Source: Magnaporthiopsis rhizophila (Eukaryota > Ascomycota > Sordariomycetes > Magnaporthales > Magnaporthaceae). From it: a stretch of 64,000 bases of DNA. The translations under genes were made by a program, and so were the position numbers. The notes below the pieces were generated by a model, which saw only the letters and a program-made list of their open reading frames with translations, had not been told where the DNA came from and did not search any database. Positions 62,271 through 64,000 of the stretch are shown in pieces (positions within the stretch are counted from its first letter, which is position 1; each line of letters starts with the position of its first letter). Where the stretch lies: the NCBI GenBank assembly GCA_003049465.1, contig PYSS01000039.1, forward strand, positions 124,001-188,000, given 5' to 3'.

Positions 62271-63933
62271 ATGCTCGACTGCTGGGCCGAAGAACAGGAT
62301 TGGGTGGCAGAAGCGTGCGGGAAAACACTATCGCTTTTACGTCTGGGCAATTGGAATCCGCATCCTCAACGATATGCTGCAAAAGCAGTGCCACCAGGAT
62401 GGCAGCCAGCAGAACCGCTAAAGGGTAGACTAGGGTCAAATGAGGCAAAGTCTCGGCTGCAGCGTTACTTGTCAGCAATGGGAAACGGTGACCACAAAGG
62501 CAAGGATAGACTGGGCAGGCCACCGCAAAAGCTATCGTCGCGCCCGGACGGCAAGCACAAGGCGGAGAAGACACCAGTCAAGCGACCCCGTGAGCCATCA
62601 GGATCGCTGAACAGAGGACACAATGCCAAGAAGACAGCCAGCGCCAACGCCAGGGAGCCTATATCGGAAGCAGGTCCTTCGTCTGCACCGCAGGCTCGGG
62701 CACATCCGGGGGTCCAGACTCTCCCTACCCCTAACTGCACTTGGCTGGCGGGTGGCATTAGAATCGAACACACCCATCCTCCTCCCCTGACGAATGGGTG
62801 CCGCTCGATGAACGGCGGTAAAATCAGCCACCGCCTTCCTCCTCCGCTTTGGAATAACGGTAGGCCGACGAATGGCGGTCCTGTCGACCACACTGCTCCT
62901 CCTCGCCGTCGCCGTCGCCCTCCACCACCTGCAGAGCATGATCCCAAACCGAAAGGCAGCGGTGGCCGCGACCGCCTCGGCCCCGCGAAGCCAGGGGGAT
63001 CCAACAAGACCTTTGAAGTAGTGCTGCGAGGAGGAGAGGTGGTGTTCAAGACGGCAAGGAGGGGTTTCTCGCACATTGGCTCTAACGCCATCCGAAGAGC
63101 AAATCGTTTCAGGGCCCATTGCAGGAATCCAAGTAAGTCTGCTTCCAGATGCTCCTTGATGACCAGCCGTCGAGGGCATCCAGTCACTGACTGCGGCACG
63201 GACACTTTCGACAGACCATAATCGATTCGGCGCACTGTCCAGCATGGGAGAGGAGAACGGCTCGGATTTCTCGCATCGCGGATCAGAGGATGCGAATGAT
63301 GGTTCTCCATCTAATGGGGGATCAGGGCCGGACGACGGAGGCTGTGACGGCGGGTCACCGTCCACCGGGCCTCAAGATCCACCAGGGGCTGCGGCAGCTG
63401 GCGACGACGGTCCGCCGGCCTCGGTCAAGGGCTTGTCGGACCACTCTGACAGCGGGCAAGACGGCTCCAACGAGGACTATGCAACGGGCGTAGAAGCTGC
63501 GGTGGGCCAAGGCTGGGACACTGTCACCGAAATCTGGGCGCACATGGGTCGGAACGTAGCAAGACTGGCGACCCTCGGCGCCATCCTAATGACAGGGCTG
63601 CTGCAGGTCGCATTCCACGCCGTTTCCCACCTCGCCCGGCGGTGCTACGAGGGGGTGGCAGCGGTGTTCGGAGAAGCCAGGCAGCATGACGAGGGTTCGG
63701 CGGCCGGAAGAAGCGGACGGAGCAGCGGCTCCAACGTGGGGCTCCTCGGTGCGAGGTCCAGGCAGCAATCCCGTCGCAGGCACGGGCGAGCAACCGCGGT
63801 CTGTCGGTTGCCGACGTTGCAGGAGCTGGATGACGATGATGATGAGAGCCGACAGGACTGTGAGGGCGAAGACGAGCGGCAGGCAGCGGCCGAGGCGGCG
63901 TCTCGGGCTCCTCGGTCAGTGCGGGAGGAGTAG
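62271..63933 (+). CDS. Orphan protein with Pro/Asn/Gly repeats and one TM (526 aa)
   Basis: There are two exons, 62271-63132 and 63215-63933, joined by a perfect GTAAGT donor, a CACTGAC branch and ACAG acceptor; the join reads HCRNP-N-HNRFGALSSMGEENG in frame. Exon 1 is basic and low-complexity. It holds three imperfect copies of a unit of about 20 residues with PPPL, NG and NGG (about residues 165-220), ending in an Arg/Pro run. Before the join is a short globular-looking part (KTFEVVLRGGEVVFKTARRGFSHIGSNAIRRANRF). Exon 2 is Gly/Asp/Ser-rich, then has one likely TM or amphipathic helix (NVARLATLGAILMTGLLQVAFHAV, about residue 385-410) and an acidic tail. There is no recognised family. Overlapping minus-strand frames exist, but the strong splice signals favour the plus strand. 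Confidence 0.55.
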
Positions 63934-64000
63934 TAGAAAGAGTCATCACTACTACGGCGGGCCGCGGCGCAAAGCCGCCGCACGAGGGGTTCTCAGCTGT

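Noticed and set aside
62465..63365. Minus-strand frames of 255 and 281 codons opposite the orphan gene
   Set aside because: The plus strand offers a perfect GTAAGT donor, branch and acceptor joining two frames in phase; the minus frames have no splice or motif support.

Overview
This 64 kb window is nuclear DNA from a filamentous ascomycete. The genes are moderately spaced, run on both strands, and carry short GT-AG introns (mostly 66-126 nt) with CTAAC/CTGAC-type branch sites. The G+C content is high, with C/G-rich third codon positions. HET-domain, 2EXR, samB-type MYND and CaaX-pheromone genes all point to Pezizomycotina, most likely Sordariomycetes. I cannot name the genus. No transposon, rRNA gene, CRISPR array or intact tRNA was seen. 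A 21-base run of N at 49120-49140 marks an assembly gap.

Left third (1-24 kb): a mitochondrial presequence protease (CYM1) diverges from a taxilin-family coiled-coil gene. Then come a conserved low-complexity protein, a nitronate monooxygenase, a 2EXR protein, a tail-anchored UBE2J-type ubiquitin-conjugating enzyme, and a very large gene for the B-block subunit of TFIIIC. A decayed tRNA-like element lies behind the TFIIIC gene.

Middle (24-45 kb): a basic, probably nucleolar protein shares a 384-bp promoter with cytosolic tyrosyl-tRNA synthetase. After it come a two-exon HET gene, an acidic poly-Asp protein, a stretch with a probable HET relic, an AIM6-type phosphodiesterase-fold protein, cyanase, a 22-codon CaaX lipopeptide pheromone precursor candidate, EBP2, and the MYND protein samB/MUB1.

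Right third (45-64 kb): a gene-free block of about 5 kb with many homopolymers and the gap is followed by a two-TM membrane protein diverging from a ZRG17-type CDF protein. MGM1 then diverges from the glutamine amidotransferase DUG3. The right end holds poorly conserved genes.

Most genes are housekeeping: mitochondrial proteostasis and fusion (CYM1, MGM1), translation and ribosome or tRNA synthesis (TYS1, EBP2, TFC3), ER quality control and zinc supply (UBE2J-like, ZRG17), and nitrogen or sulfur detoxification (nitronate monooxygenase, cyanase, DUG3). The most notable item is the tiny pheromone-precursor ORF at 38248-38316, which is shorter than most gene finders will call. Exon joins were made by hand from splice signals, reading frame and family motifs.
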